From: Fagopyrum homotropicum
Taxonomy: Eukaryota; Streptophyta; Magnoliopsida; Caryophyllales; Polygonaceae
Reading direction: 5' to 3'
Assembly (NCBI GenBank): GCA_033239125.1
Contig: BSWB01000004.1
Span: 126,427,235 to 126,491,234 of the forward strand
Length of the DNA: 64,000 nt
Positions 12,058-24,551 of the stretch are shown piece by piece (the first letter of the stretch is position 1; the number at the start of each line of letters is the position of its first letter). The notes below the pieces were generated by a model that was given only the letters and a program-made list of their open reading frames with translations, was not told where the DNA came from and searched no databases. The translations under genes and the position numbers were made by a program.

Positions 12058-13350
12058 CTAGTGGGATGGTCCGGCTGGATCATCCGGACCCTGCTCTGGC
12101 GGGTAGGGGAAGTGGCCGAAGAAGTGCTCCTGCCTCAAGTAGATGTCCTCAAGACGACCCTGCTGAGCATCCAATCGAGCTCCAAAGGAAGTCTCAAAGT
12201 TGGCTTGCCAAGCCAACTACTGAGCCTCTATCCTATACTATTGGGCCATCTGCCAAGCATCCTGATGCTGGTCAAAATACGTGGACATCCTCCCCACAAA
12301 ATCCGTTTACCAAGCCTGCTATTGCTCAAGCATAGTCCGTTGGTAGTCGGTCTGCCACTGTTGGTGCTGAGTGGTCAGAGAAGCCATCTGAGCTCGGAGA
12401 CTCTCATGTGCGGGGACATCCTCCTCTGCCGCTGTATGCATCTCCTCATCCTCAAGAATGGGCATGTGGTCCTCATAGGGGGCCTTGCTGGAGCTCGCCG
12501 CATGCCGCTCAATAATGGCGATGTGAGATTGCCTAGGGACGTAGGGGTCGGCGGAAATGTAAAGGTCGGAGAGCTCATCTCCGAAAGGCAGTGGCCGGGG
12601 TAAATAAATGATGTGACTCCCATATGCAAAAGAAAGCCAAAGAGGCTCTCACCGTCCCTCTTCAACAGCTTGCAACGTCGAGGTAGACCTTCGTTGTAGA
12701 ATGGGATCGACATCCCATCCTCCAAGTCGGTCAAGTCCATTACTTGTGTAGCAATCAGGGAGATGACTCCACCTCCAATAATATCCCATGGCTCACTCTT
12801 CCTAATCCGCTTCAAAGCGGTGAGGAAGAGAGAGATCCAATCCGGCACGTTGTCACATGCCGGAACGCAAGCGTACAACAGTGGAAAGTCCTTGAGAGCG
12901 ACCATGTTCTCCTCCTTGTGTCCACAGGAGACACACATGATGATCTTCGAGAGGAGCCTCAAGCAGGGGTGAGTGACTTGTTGTTGTAGTCACCCCCCAC
13001 ATGAAACTCGGAGCCGGTAGCCGCTTGCTAGAATTCCACAAAGTCCGGTGTAGGGGCTGACTCCCACCATTTGTCAAAAGGGTTCTTAGTAACCCCAAAG
13101 GCCTCAAGCAGCTGAGAGAAGTTCACCGTGTACTTCCTCTTGTTGTATTTGATATTGAGGCTAACACAGATGTGGTCCTCCTTCTCCATATTGAACGTGA
13201 CCACGAACTATCTGGTGAGCTCGGGATATGTTGAGGAACTCTTTTTAAGGAAGTCCCCGAGCCCAACATTGTCGAGGAAGGACTGCATACTGTCCAACAT
13301 GCCCAAGGTCTCCAAGGTTGGGGCATGCAAGAACCGAGTTGCAAAGATCA
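12058..13350 (-). pseudogene. D ORF2: Athila-type downstream ORF, main part, broken by insertion A
   Basis: Continues a reading frame that begins at 24538 on the other side of element A. The order of short motifs (ATRFL..P.LETLGM, VGLGDFL, TYPELTR, LLEAFGV, then WDIIGGGVISLIATQ around 12690-12780) fits, from memory, the Athila ORF1-type protein family that follows pol in Athila elements and is sometimes called env-like. The C-terminal part (12058-12560) is rich in Q, D, E and P and probably helical. Breaks: insertion A, stop codons at 13208-13210 and 13028-13030, a one-base frameshift near 12966, and further stops such as 12319-12321. The family assignment is by eye; the function in Athila is unproven. 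Confidence 0.62.
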
Positions 13351-13355
13351 CTCAG

Positions 13356-15152
13356 TGTTACGCTAGAGATGTGTAGCACAAAAGTCTTACCATTTATAAC
13401 TCGATATATTCTCCTAACTTCTAGCGAACCTACAGTGTATGGGTCATTTTGTAGCAAGGATAGTACTCCGAGGTCGAACACGAAGACTAAGGTGAAATCA
13501 AATCAAACAAGTGATCATGGATAGTTCAAATCTAGTCTAAGAAAAGAGAAAGAAATAAAGAAATGAAAATCATGATATTTTTGGTTGGGTTTTTGTGGTG
13601 ATCAAACAAAGATCACAAATCATGCAAGATTTATCAATCAAGCAGGCAACGCAAACAAACAACACAAGAACAAGATATGTGATCAAAGAGAGAAAAGCGG
13701 ATTCTAGGGATTGAGACTTCCGGTTATGGCATTGGACTCAAGCTTCTAATCAACCTTGGACAAGCTGCGGTATGTTGGGAAAGGGTGTTTCTCTAATGGG
13801 ATCAATCACCGGTTAGGTCTCATGGTCCACTAATCCCCCGCACCTAAGGTCCAATTACCGGGTAAGTCTCTAGAAACCTAAAGTTGGAAATTCTACACAA
13901 ACCGGATTACTATCTAGGGGTCAAACCTCTCCTTACCGGGTAAGTCTCGGGAAGGCAAGTCCTAAATAACAATCCTATCACACTCAATCCAATAGCGGCT
14001 TGTGAGGCTCACTACTACCCAAAGTTCGTCATCTTTGGTATCTAAGATCGGGAATTACCGGGTAAGTCTCTTCCCTTTCTTAGTTTTCTAACATTAGGTC
14101 ACCCTAAGCTAGATTATGCTTAACAAACACTAGGATTTCAATAATCTAATATCCTAACATGCAGATTTATCAATATAAACACAACAGAGCAAAACCACGG
14201 GTTGATCATACACATCCACAACCGTGGTTTATGAGGAACAAGCCGTGGTTTAGATCGGGGGTTAGAATTCGAGCATGCAAGTCATCCAAAGGTACATTCA
14301 AGTCTATTCTATCATAGTCCAAGCCATAACCTTCTGTCCATCACCCTAGAATCATAATTACTTAGCCAATAACATGCATCTCAAGGATTAAACTCATCAT
14401 GCAAGCATACATGTTTCCATAACAAGAAAATGAAATAAGAGTAAGTAGAAGCAAGATATCTCAGCTGGAAATGAGTTTAAATAAGACTTACAACCCTTCA
14501 AAAGTAGCTCCAAAACGTTCCTTACAATGCTTCCAAATACTCTCCACAAAAATCACTAAAAACCACTCAAAAGTTCACTCTAGATCTAAGTTTAGATGTG
14601 TTGTTATTCTTCCAAATGAGAGTATTTTCTTTCTTCCTCCAAGTCTTCCTCCCACAAAGGATGGTGAGAGAGTCCCTCTAGCCAGCCTGCAGGCTCAACT
14701 AAGTCCACACTCAACCAAGAAAAGCAAAGGTCGGACAAAGAAATCATGTGACAAGTGTCAAGGCTGTACAGACAGAAACCACGGGCAAAACCACGGGCAT
14801 GGAAAGGCCCTCTGGGTCGTGGTTCTACACCAGAAACCCTCCTTGGATCACCAAGTCATGAATTGGTGCAAGGCATGCACCAACAAGGTCTTTTGTGTTC
14901 TCCTTTGCACCTAGCTTGCTCCTTAAAGAGTCCGGAAATGTGCCATTACGAGGAATGATCCTCGAATGTATCGATTAAGTCCTAAAGCTCCCCAAAATAC
15001 CTACAAAACCGACAAAAGCTCGTGTAGACGTCTATTTCGACAATGTGGATGAACTAAGCGTAAACGTCACGAACTAATGCCAAACCATGCATGAATAACG
15101 GGAAAAACTACCTAAATGAATGCCTATACTAACGTCATAAATCATGTCATCA
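13356..15152 (-). repeat. 3' LTR of A
   Basis: Carries four copies of the Athila LTR motif (plus-strand ACCGGGTAAGTCTC or near) at 13808-13821, 13857-13870, 13935-13948 and 14057-14070. It also carries CCACGG/CCGTGG micro-repeats at 14196-14255 and 14776-14825. ORFs in the region are not supported as genes. Confidence 0.9.
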
Positions 15153-15191
15153 AAATACCCCATGCTTGCCACTTGCTTGTCCCCAAGCAAG
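15153..15191 (-). other. Polypurine tract of A with adjacent hairpin
   Basis: Minus strand: CTTGCTTG-GGGA-CAAGCAAG (15191-15172, perfect 8-bp stem), then GCAAGCATGGGGTATTT directly abutting the 3' LTR. The same architecture as in B. Confidence 0.78.
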
Positions 15192-16857
15192 GTTAAAACC
15201 TAAGCTACAAGATGGCATGAGTTATGAATGCGGAAAAATGGAAATATTTTTGCAATTGTGCTTCTAGTCATAGGTCAACTTCATAGTAATGTTCATGGCA
15301 AAGGATGAGGAAATGTGTATTAAGAAAATAAATGCATGGAAAGACAATCACACTTTACTTGAAATCATATATGCAAAGTGAATCGAGAATGTCTAAATGA
15401 TCATGAGGATATCAAATCTAAATCACTTAAGTCAAAACACATGTGCATAGAGGTCTTAAGGACTTGCAAAAGAAGAGGCCAAGAAACATTGTTAAAGGTG
15501 GGAATTTTTGGTCATGTGATGCTAATCTGGGAAAGGAACTAACTCCACAAGTTCATTTTGTTCAACAACCACCATAAGTGTATATTTTTCTCCATCCTTT
15601 TCTTTTCTTTCTTTTCTTTTTCTTCTTTTTTCTTTCATTTATTTTTGAGACAATGACATTGGTGTACAAAAGCCGAAACCTTGGTGATTAGCGGACCTCG
15701 GGATTTTTTTCCGAGGTGCCTCACACCGGGCACACATACCAAGGCTCGTTAGGACTATCGGTTAATCCGACTTTGGCAAGACACAAACACCCGATTATGT
15801 GAATGGTGCCGAGTTACTCGTCATCAAAACCAACGTCCCCAAACCTATATTTTTTTCTACACTTTCATAACAAATTCAGCACTTCATTCACAACATTCAT
15901 TCATCAACAACTTCACCTCACACTTGCTTTTCACACACAACACACTATCATGCTCCTATTCCCGGGTGGGTCAAAAGAGGCCAAATTTATATCAAGTAAG
16001 GTGCTACAAACAACATGATCAAGATGAGAAGAAGAGAGAAATGAATGCCTTAATCATTCCTAGATGATGTGTAAGAACTAGCATGCGATTTCGATAATCA
16101 ATTCTCAATCCAACCTAGACAACAATCTTCATCACAATTCATACATGGAAATCAAGAGAAGTATTCAAGTCCACAATGCATAAATTCATTCAACACACAA
16201 AGGCCATCCATAGCCAATTCACAAAACAAACTCATCATAAGGGTCATATCCAAACTAGGAAGCACAATTTTTTTTAAAAAAATTTTCTGATTTTTTGAAT
16301 TTTTGAGATAAATATGTACAATGCAAAATATAATGAAACATGTGACAATAATATGAAACTATCCTAGATGCAATCATGCAAATGATTATGAAAACCCCAC
16401 CCAATACTTAAAACCACATTGTCCCCAATGTGCAAATTAAATAAGGAAGTGAAAGAGAGTCCTCACAATGTAAAAATGGTGTTTTTCGGTATTTTGGTTC
16501 ACTCACGTGGAGTGATGGTGGATGATCAATCAAAGGTGGTAGAGAACTCTTGATGTTCATTATAGCGTCGGGACCCGCGCTAAGCACCGCAAGCCGTCCA
16601 ATTCCCACATCCGCTCCACCCACGTTTGATGCGGGATCATCATTATCATCATTCATGTCTTGCAAGACTTCCTTGTTACCTAGACTCTAGCACACAAACA
16701 CAAAACACACACAAGCACACCAAAACAAAAACAAAAGGAAAAAGGAAAAAGGAAAAACGAAAACAAAAAAAACGAAAAGGGAAAGATATGTACCAATGGG
16801 TTGCCTCCCATTAAGCGCTTCTTTAAGGTCATTAGCTTGACCAAATCCGGGAGCGTT
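15192..16857 (-). other. Non-coding 3' region of A between integrase and polypurine tract
   Basis: About 1.7 kb without ORFs resembling any Athila gene; the env-like ORF seen in D is absent, as in B. A simple pyrimidine tract lies at 15594-15650. A second hairpin-polypurine module lies at 16392-16432: stem CACATTG/CAATGTG at 16415-16432, followed on the minus strand by TTAAGTATTGGGTGGGGTTT. The order of recognisable blocks matches B 50121-51888. Confidence 0.65.
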
Positions 16858-18045
16858 TCATTCAAGGTGAAGTGGGGCAATCATATCCACCGGAGCTTCC
16901 GGGATATACTTCTTTAACCGGTGCCCCTTCACCTTAAAATCTCCACAATGCTCCCCACCTATCTCAACCGCTCCATGGGGGAAAACCTTCCTCACCACAT
17001 AAGGACTCGTCCATCTTGACTTTAGCTTTCCGGGGAAGAGCCGCAGCCTTGAATTGAAGAGAAGGACTAAGTCACCTTCACTCAATTCCTTTGGGATTAG
17101 ACGTTTGTCATGCCAAAGCTTGGTCCTTTCTTTGTAAATTCAAGCATTTTCATAAGCATCTAACCGGATCTCCTCAAGAGCATTAATGTCTAGCAACCTT
17201 TTCTCACCGGCTTCCTTGAGGTCAAAATTCAGCCATCTTATGGCCCAATATGCCCTATGCTCCATCTCCACCGGAAGGTGGCAAGACTTGCCATAAACTA
17301 GCTTGTAGGGAGTGGTGCCAATTGGTGTCTTGAAGGCGGTTCTATAAGCCCATAAGGCATCATCAAGCTTCATAGCCCAATCTTTTCTTGTCCTCGAAAC
17401 CGTCTTCTCAAGTATCCCCTTGATCTCCCGGCTGGAGATCTCCACTTGGCCACTAGTTTGGGGATGGTAAGGTGTGGCCACCTTATGAGTCACCCCATAC
17501 TTAGCCAAAAGTGTCCCAAAGTTCCTATTGGTGAAATGCTTCCCTCCATCACTTATGATCACTCTTGGTGTTCCAAAACTAGGGAAGATGACTCGGTTGA
17601 AGAACCGCACCACTACTTTGGCATCGTTTGTTGGAGAGACGATTGCTTCCACCCACCTTGACACATAATCCACCGCTAATAGAATGTAGAGGTTGCCACA
17701 TGAAGAGGGGAATGACCCCATGAAGTCAACACCCCAAACATCAAAGACCTCAACCTCTTGGATATTGTTCAAGGGCATCTCATTCCTTCTTGAGATGTTT
17801 CCCGTCCTTTGGCAAGCATCACAAGCTACTACAAAATTCTTCACATCCTTAAACAAGTTAGGCCAATAAAAACCGGATTGCAATACCTTTGCACATGTTT
17901 TGTGTGAGCTAGCGTGACCTCCACATGGCAAGGAGTGGCAATGACGGATCACACTCTCCATCTCATCCTCCGGAATGCACCTCCTAAAGACTCCATCCGG
18001 TCCTCTCTTGAACAAGAGAGGCTCACTCCAATAATAATGCCTCAC
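16858..18045 (-). pseudogene. A integrase relic
   Basis: Strand-transfer enzyme of Athila-type pol. Visible in order: zinc-binding part (HASSHKT...CDACQRTGN), catalytic core with VDFMGSFP, IISDGGKHF and GQVEISSREIKG (the D, D, E positions are kept), then a C-terminal part ending PVDMIAPLHLE. A TGA stop at about 17137-17139 falls where B has an arginine codon (CGG). Otherwise it aligns codon by codon with the integrase of B. Confidence 0.85.
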
Positions 18046-18758
18046 ATCTTTGAAAAACTTTTCCTTTGGGCATATGACAAACCGGGTGGCACCTCTTCAC
18101 ACACAAGATAATTCACTATGTCCACATACCATGGCTCACTCCCTCTAAACACTTGAAGTAAGCACTCCTCTATTACTTGCAATTGCTCATCCCGGAATGA
18201 GTCATCAATCGGGATGTCATCTCTCTCAATCTCCAATGGTGGTAGCCTACTAAGATGGTCCGCTACTGAATTTTCGGAACCTTTCTTGTCCCGAATCTCC
18301 AAGTCAAATTCTTGGAGGAGAAGGATCCACCGAATGAGGCGATGCTTGACATCTTTCTTTATGAGGAGATAACGGATTGCAGCATGATCCGTGTACACAA
18401 TAACCTTTGCTCCAACAAGATATGAGCGGAACTTCTCAAAGGCTTACACTACAGCTAGCAACTCCTTCTCGGTTGTGGCATAGTTAAGTTGGGCATCGTC
18501 TAACGTCTTGCTAGCGTAGTAGATGACATATGTAAGCCCATATTTCTTTTGCCCTAAAACAGCCCCAACAGCCACATCACTCGCATCACACATTACTTCA
18601 AATAGTAAGCTCCAATCCGGAGGTTGCATGATAGGGGCGGAGATCAAAGCATCCTTCAATCTACAAAACACTTCAAGACAATCCTTGGAGAAAACAAACT
18701 CAACATCCTTCATTAGTAGGTTAGTGAGAGGCTTATAAATTTTAGAGAAATCTTTTAT
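18042..18758 (-). pseudogene. A RNase H relic
   Basis: RNase H domain of pol: MCDASDVAVGAVLGQ, TEKELLAVV and VYTDHAAIRYLL hold the three acidic catalytic positions. Stops occur near 18441-18443 and in the connection to RT (near 18756-18758). It overlaps the start of the integrase reading by a few bases because the frame changes there. Confidence 0.85.
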
Positions 18759-19829
18759 TCACCTCCGGTAAAAACCGGCATGTCCTAAGAAACTCCTTAC
18801 CCTTTTCACCGAGGTAGGTGGTGACAACTTCTCTATCGTTTCTATCTTTGCTCTATCAACCTCGATTCCACGGTGGGAAACCAAGTGTCCCAACACTATG
18901 TCTTCACTCACCATGAAGTGGCATTTCTCCCAATTCAACACAAGATTAGTTTCCTCACATCTCTTCAACAACAAAGATAGATTAGCCAAGCAATTATCAA
19001 ATGAAGAGCCATATACCGAGAAATCATCCATAAACACTTCCATAATATTCTCAATATATTCAAAAAAAATAGCCATCATACACCTTTGAAAGGTGGCGGG
19101 TGCATTACACAACCCAAATGACATCCTTCTATATGCAAATATTCCCCAAGGACAAGTAAATGTTGTTTTCTCTTGGTCATCCGGGTGAATAGGAATTTGG
19201 AAAAACCCACTATAACCATCAAGGTATCAAAAATGTGAATGTTGAGCTAACCTTTCTAGCATTTGGTCAATAAAGGAAAGAGGGAAGTGATCTTTCCTAG
19301 AGGCCACATTAAGTTTCCTATAGTCAATACACATTCTCCACCCTGTAACCGTCCTAGTCGGGATTAGTTCATTGTTCTCATTAGTTACTACGGTCATACC
19401 ACCCTTCTTAGAAACAACATGTACGGGACTAACCCATTTACTATCCGAAATCGGGAAAATGATTCCCGCATCTAGCAATTTTAGGATCTCTTTCTTGACT
19501 ACCTCTTTCATAATAGGGTTCAATCTTCTTTGAGATTCAATTAAAGGTTTATGGTTGTCTTCCATCAAGATTTTATGCATGCACAAGGATGGCTTGATGC
19601 CAACTAAGTCATCAATGGTGTAACCAATAGCTCTCCTATGCAATTTTAATTCATTCAACAATCTATCAAGCTCATCATCATTCAAAGATGCATTCACAAT
19701 CACGGGATAAGTAGAATTTGAACCAAGGAAAGCATACTTTAAATGAGAAGGGAAAGGTTTGAGATCAAGTTTAGGAGGACCAATATCGGTTGGATGTGAT
19801 CCATATAGCTCCATATTAGATGAATCCAA
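18759..19829 (-). pseudogene. A reverse transcriptase relic
   Basis: Copies element RNA into cDNA. Motifs in order: KWVSPVHVVSKKGG, WRMCIDYRKLN, FGLCNAPATFQRCM, EVFMDDFSVYG (catalytic DD intact), LGHAGFYRR. Breaks include a stop just after LAQHSHF (about 19227-19229) and a reading interruption between 19125 and 19226. The equivalent region of B is open. Confidence 0.87.
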
Positions 19830-20240
19830 AGCCAGTGAAGACTATCCAAGACTCCTTGAAGCTTTATCAACAACTAAGGGACTTTCTAGAGAAACCACGG
19901 GTGATCCCACGGGCTCTTGCACAACCACGGGCGTGATTCTGGAACAATTAACACAATTAACTACGACAGAGCTTTCCACGGGCTGAATTGTTGAAACCAC
20001 GGGCGTGGTGATGGCCCCCAGGCCGTGGTTCTTACAGCTCCTCAACCCTCCTTCGTGCACTTCAAATTCAGCAATTGTCTCCTTTTTCTAATGCATCTAA
20101 AGCTTGGATTTCTTCATTTCAATCTTCCTCAACTCCTTCCTCCATGATACTCATGCTAAGAACCTTCTCTAATGGATCTTTGATTAGGATTGAGCTCACA
20201 ACTTCCCTAGATACTTCTTCCTCGACAATGTTAAAAATGT
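19830..20240 (-). pseudogene. A protease-RT linker with CCACGG/CCGTGG micro-repeats
   Basis: Linker of the polyprotein, out of frame in places. At 19890-20035 it holds about eight copies of CCACGGGC or GGCCGTGG type motifs. B has a similar cluster at the same place in pol (46968-47090), with different copy order. Confidence 0.65.
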
Positions 20241-20242
20241 CT

Positions 20243-20965
20243 TCACCAAGGGTTGGCCCCTTCATCATTGTGGACAGCTTGAACTTGATATTTTATTCTC
20301 CTATGTTGAAGGAGAGAATCCCATTTTTGCAATCCACTAAGCATCCAGATGTAGCTAAGAATGGCCTCCCTAAAATGATAGGAACCGGGTAGTCCGCCGG
20401 GATGTCCAAAATAACAAAATCGATTGGCACATAGAACTTCCCAAGCTGAACCGGTATGTCCACTAGGATCCCTACGGGGTGAGTGATGGACCGGTCCGCC
20501 ATGTAGAGGGTCACATAGGGCCTCATATTGCACTTCGCCAACTCCAATTGGCACACAAAAAGATCCCGGATCCCGCAACTTAGGAGGCATTTCCTCCCTC
20601 ATAGTTTGAATCAACTCGGATGACCTCTTTGTCATTCTCACTTCTCCATACTCCTCCAACTTCCTCTTGTTGGAGAGTATCTCCTTCAAAAACTTTCCAT
20701 AGGCCGGCATACCTAGAATTGCATCCATGAACGGAATGTTAATATGTAATATAGACATGAGTTCAAGGAATTTACCAAAATGTTTATCCAAACGAGCTCT
20801 TGCTCGTGATTGTGGAAATGGTAGTGCTGGCTTGTATGGAGGAGGTGCCACATATGTTGGCTCATCATCCTTGCTCTTGCCTCCTTCTCCTTGCAATGGT
20901 TCTTCTTCCACCACTACTTGCTTCCCCTTGTCATTCTCCCTTGGCGAGGGATCTTTCTTGCTCAA
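20243..20965 (-). pseudogene. A protease relic
   Basis: Retropepsin-like aspartic protease that would cut the polyprotein. An upstream helix-rich stretch (HFGKFLELMSILHINIPF...) and the following FCVPIGVGEVQYEALCD are visible before a frameshift near 20555. After it, YMADRSITHPVGILVDIPVQ and VPIILGRPFLATSG are visible. The region of the active-site DLGAS seen in B is damaged here. Confidence 0.8.
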
Positions 20966-22505
20966 CCACTCCTTGTGGTAATGGCCAACACTTGGCCTCT
21001 TGGATTGTCCTCAGTCCTTCCGGGAAGCTTTCCCGGATCCCTTTGTGCCTCACCCGCCTTTTGGAATACTTGTGCTTCTAGCACCCTTTGAGCCTTGGAA
21101 ATGGATGTCACCGTGCTCTCAAGCCCACTCAACCTTCCTAGCAATTGTTCAAACATCATTTTGGTCCTATCCTTTGGAGGTTGAGCAAAACCGGGTGGTG
21201 AAGCCTTAGGTGGTGGGGCTGCGCTTGTTGAAGCGGGGGGGTTCAAGGCACCATCCGGGTTAGAATAGGAGAACCCGGGATGGTTGTGATTAGGCCGATA
21301 ATTGTTGTATTGCCAGCTTTTGTTGTTGAAGTTCCTAGGGCCTTGGTAGTTGTTGAAATTGCCCCTTCGCATGTAGTTAACATCTCCTCTTTGGAAGCCA
21401 AATTGGCTTGCACTTGCACTTGAGGACTTGCTTGACTCTTCAAGGTTGTGGTACACAACTCCCTCAAGGACTTAAGCTCATTGTTGATTGCATCAAGTTT
21501 GTAGTTGCTCATGGTGACTTCACTTACTTCATATGCCCCCGGTTTCCTCCCATCACTCTTCCGATGGGAGTACTTCTCTATCACCAAGGCTTGCTTCTCT
21601 ATAAAATCCCAAGCCTCATCCACATTCTTCTCCATGAATGTTCCTCCGGAAAGTGATTGGAGCTTGAATTGACTATCCTCATCAAGCCCCTTGAAATAAA
21701 TCTCCAATAGCTCTATCTTCGGTATCCCATGGTGTGGACAATCTAGGAGGAGGTCTTTGAACCTCTCCCAAGATTTGAATAGGCTCTCCTTATCCTTCAT
21801 CACGAAGGCATTGATCTTCCCTCTTAGCTCGGTTGTCTTGGAAGGTGGGAAGAACTTTGTAAATAATTCGGTTGTCATCTCCTCCCAAGTACCCATACGT
21901 CCTAGTGGAATAGATTGGTACCAAGCCAAGGCTTTGTCCTTAAGTGAGAAGGAAAAAGCCCTAAGCTTGTGGTTGTTGCTCTCCAATCTAGGTGGTCTTA
22001 GAGTCTCCATCAAGATCTCATAATTCATCAAGTGTTGATGAGGAGACTCTCCTTCCATCCCTCCAAATTGATTGTGCCGGATCATTTGTAGCACTTGAGG
22101 GCGGAGCTCGTAGTCATGGGTTGTGGGATCTCCTAAGTTTACACCCGGACGGTGCACTCTTTGGGTTGGATCCATACGTTGCCCTAGCATTTGTGGCTCC
22201 TCAATAATGATTGGCTCATTCCATACTTGTACCGCCAGCTGCGGTGGTGGTGGAGGTGGTGGTTGACGAAGATTAAGCTCCCTTTGCGCAAGAGCCTGCC
22301 TAATCTCTTCAATTCCCTCCTAGTTGCTTCTTGCCTCTCATTTGCAAGTCTCCTCTCATTCTCCAAGGCTTCATCCCTTAGCCTAATTTCCTCTAAGACA
22401 TCATTCAACTCAGCTTGAAGATCTCTTCCGGCCATCCTCTTCTTCTTCTTAGTGCCCTTGGATCTAGTCTTAAGGGTTTTCTCCGGTTCGGGATCGAATG
22501 GAGCT
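20962..22505 (-). pseudogene. A gag relic
   Basis: Structural protein of the virus-like particle. An N-terminal coiled-coil-like segment (LQAELNDVLEEIRLRDEA) is followed by a frameshift near 22290. Then comes the retrotransposon gag core (HNQFGGMEGESPHQHLMNYE, FSLKDKALAWYQSI, LFKSWERFKDLLLDCPHHG) and an N/Y/P-rich tail without a CCHC knuckle. A change at about 22502-22510 removes the ATG used in B. Frame changes also occur near 21430. Confidence 0.85.
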
Positions 22506-22649
22506 AAATCCTTGCCATGAGATCTTCACTTGCACCTAAAGAATAAGAGAGTTCCTGAAAAATCAAAGACACAAACCAAACAAGATCAAAAGCAAAAATA
22601 AAGACCTACACTATAAACAATCACACACAATGATTCAATCTAGACCTAG

Positions 22650-22667
22650 TCCCCGACAACGGCGCCA
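22650..22667 (-). other. Primer binding site of A (tRNA-Asp type)
   Basis: Minus strand TGGCGCCGTTGTCGGGGA, one mismatch to the complement of the plant tRNA-Asp 3' end, six bases inside the 5' LTR (22674-24468). Confidence 0.85.
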
Positions 22668-22673
22668 AAAACT

Positions 22674-24468
22674 TGTTACGCTAGAGATATGTAGCACAAA
22701 AGTCTTACAATTTATAACTCGATATATTCTCCTAACTTCTAGCGAACCCACAGTGTATGGGTCGTTTTGTAGCAAGGATAGTACTCCGAGGTCGAACACG
22801 AAGACTAAGGTGAAATCAAATCAAACAAGTGATCATGGATAGTGCAAATCTAGTCTAAGAAAAGAGAAAGAAATAAAGAAATGAAAATCATGATATTTTT
22901 GGTTGGGTTTTTATGGTGATCAAACAAAGATCACAAATCATGCAAGATTTATCAATCAATCAAGCAACACAAACAAACAACACAAGAACAAGATATGTGA
23001 TCAAAGAGAGAAAAGCGGATTCTAGGGATTGGGACTTCCGGTTATGGCATTGGACTCAAGCTTCTAATTAACCTTGGACAAGCTGTGGTATGTTGGAAAA
23101 GGGTGTTTCTCTAATGGGATCAATCACCGGGTAGGTCTCATGGTCCACTAATCTGCACCTAAGGTCCTACCGGGTAAGTCTCTAGAAACCTAAAGTTGGT
23201 AATTCTACACAAACCGGACTACTATCTAGGGGTCAAACCTCTTTTTACTGGGTAAGTCTCGGGAAGGCAAGTCCTAAACAGCAATCCTAGCACACTCAAT
23301 CCAATAGCGGCTTGTGAGGCTCACTACTACCTAGAGTTCGTCATCTTTGGTATCTAAGATCGGGAATTACCGGGTAAGTCTCTTCCCTTTCTTAGTTTGC
23401 TAACATTAATTCACCCTAAGCTAGATTATGCTTAACAAACACTAGGATTTTAACAATCTAATATCCTAACATGCAGATATATCAATATAAGCACAATAGA
23501 GCAAAACCACGGGCTGATCATAAACATCCACGGCCATGGTTTATGAGGAACAAGCGGCCGTGGTTTAGATCGGGGGTTAGGATTCGAGCATGCAAGTCAT
23601 CCAAAGGTACATTCAAGTCTATTCTATCATAGTCCAAGCCATAACCTTCTATCCATCACCCTAGAATCACAATTACTTATCCAATAACATGCATCTCAAG
23701 GATTAAACTCATCATGCAAGCATACATGGTTTCCATAGCAAGAAAATGAAATAAGAGTAAGTAGAAGCAAGATATCTCAGCTGGAAATGAGTTTAAATAA
23801 GACTTATAACCCTTCAAAAGTAGCTCCAAAACGTTCCTTAAAATGCTTCCAAATACTCTCCACAAAAATCACTAGAAACCACTCAAAAGTTCACTCTAGA
23901 TCTAAGTTTAGATGTATTGTTCTTCTTCTAAATGAGAATGTTTTCTTTCTTCCTCCAAGTCTTCCTCCCACAAAGGATGGTGAGAGAGTCCCTCTAGCCA
24001 GCCTGCAAGCTCAACCAAGTTCACACTCAACCAAGAAAAGAAAAGGTCGGGCAAAGAAATCGTGTGACAAGTGTCAAGGCTGTACAGACAGAAACCACGG
24101 GAAAAACCACGGGCGTGGAAAGGCCCTCTGGGCCGTGTTTTCGCACCAGAAACCCTCCTTGGATCACCAAGTCATGAATTGGTGCAAGACATGCACCAAC
24201 AAGGTCTTTTGTGTTCTCCTTTGCACCTAGCTTACTCCTTAAAGAGTCCGGATGTGTGCCATTACGAGGAATGATCCTCGAATGTATCGATTAAGTCCTA
24301 AAGCTCCCCAAAATATCTACAAAACCGACAAAATCTCGTGTAGACGTCTATTTCGACAATGTGGATGAACTAAGCGTAAACGTCACGAACTAATGCCAAA
24401 CCATGCATGAATAACGGGAAAAACTACCTAAATAAATACCTATACTAACATCATAAATCATGTCATCA
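22674..24468 (-). repeat. 5' LTR of A
   Basis: Partner of 13356-15152. The four LTR motifs lie at 23126-23139, 23169-23182, 23247-23260 and 23369-23382. CCACGG/CCGTGG motifs lie at 23505-23572 and 24096-24145. Confidence 0.9.
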
Positions 24469-24473
24469 CTCGG

Positions 24474-24538
24474 TCTTGCATGATGTCATACCGTGCCTTC
24501 TCCCTCTGATTCATCTTATATTTTCTAGTAGAGTCCAT
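24474..24538 (-). pseudogene. D ORF2: 5' start of the Athila-type downstream ORF
   Basis: ATG at 24538-24536 on the minus strand opens a basic N-terminus (MDSTRKYKMNQREKARYDI). The frame continues into 13350 once A and one TSD copy are discounted. I chose this ATG because it is the first in frame with the conserved part; upstream sequence is not conserved coding. Confidence 0.55.
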
Positions 24539-24551
24539 TCTAGCACCAATT

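Larger units (their letters stand above)
13356..24468 (-). mobile_element. A: Athila-type Gypsy retrotransposon inserted in ORF2 of D
   Basis: LTRs at 13356-15152 (1797 bp) and 22674-24468 (1795 bp), TGTTACGCTAGAG...CATGTCATCA on the plus strand. TSD CTCAG (13351-13355) / CTCGG (24469-24473) differs at one base. Minus orientation follows from the tRNA-Asp type primer site beside the right LTR. Gag, protease, RT, RNase H and integrase are recognisable, with many frameshifts and stops. Its proteins are close to those of B, but the LTRs are more diverged, so A and B are subfamilies. Confidence 0.92.

Noticed and set aside
11677..12603. 308-codon plus-strand ORF
   Set aside because: It runs across the end of LTR C into D and lies antisense to D ORF2; it is a shadow of the ORF2 frame.
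22650..22667. tRNA-Asp-like sequence (also at 30988-31005 and 44239-44256)
   Set aside because: Only the 18 bases complementary to the tRNA 3' end are present, beside an LTR; these are primer sites and not tRNA genes.
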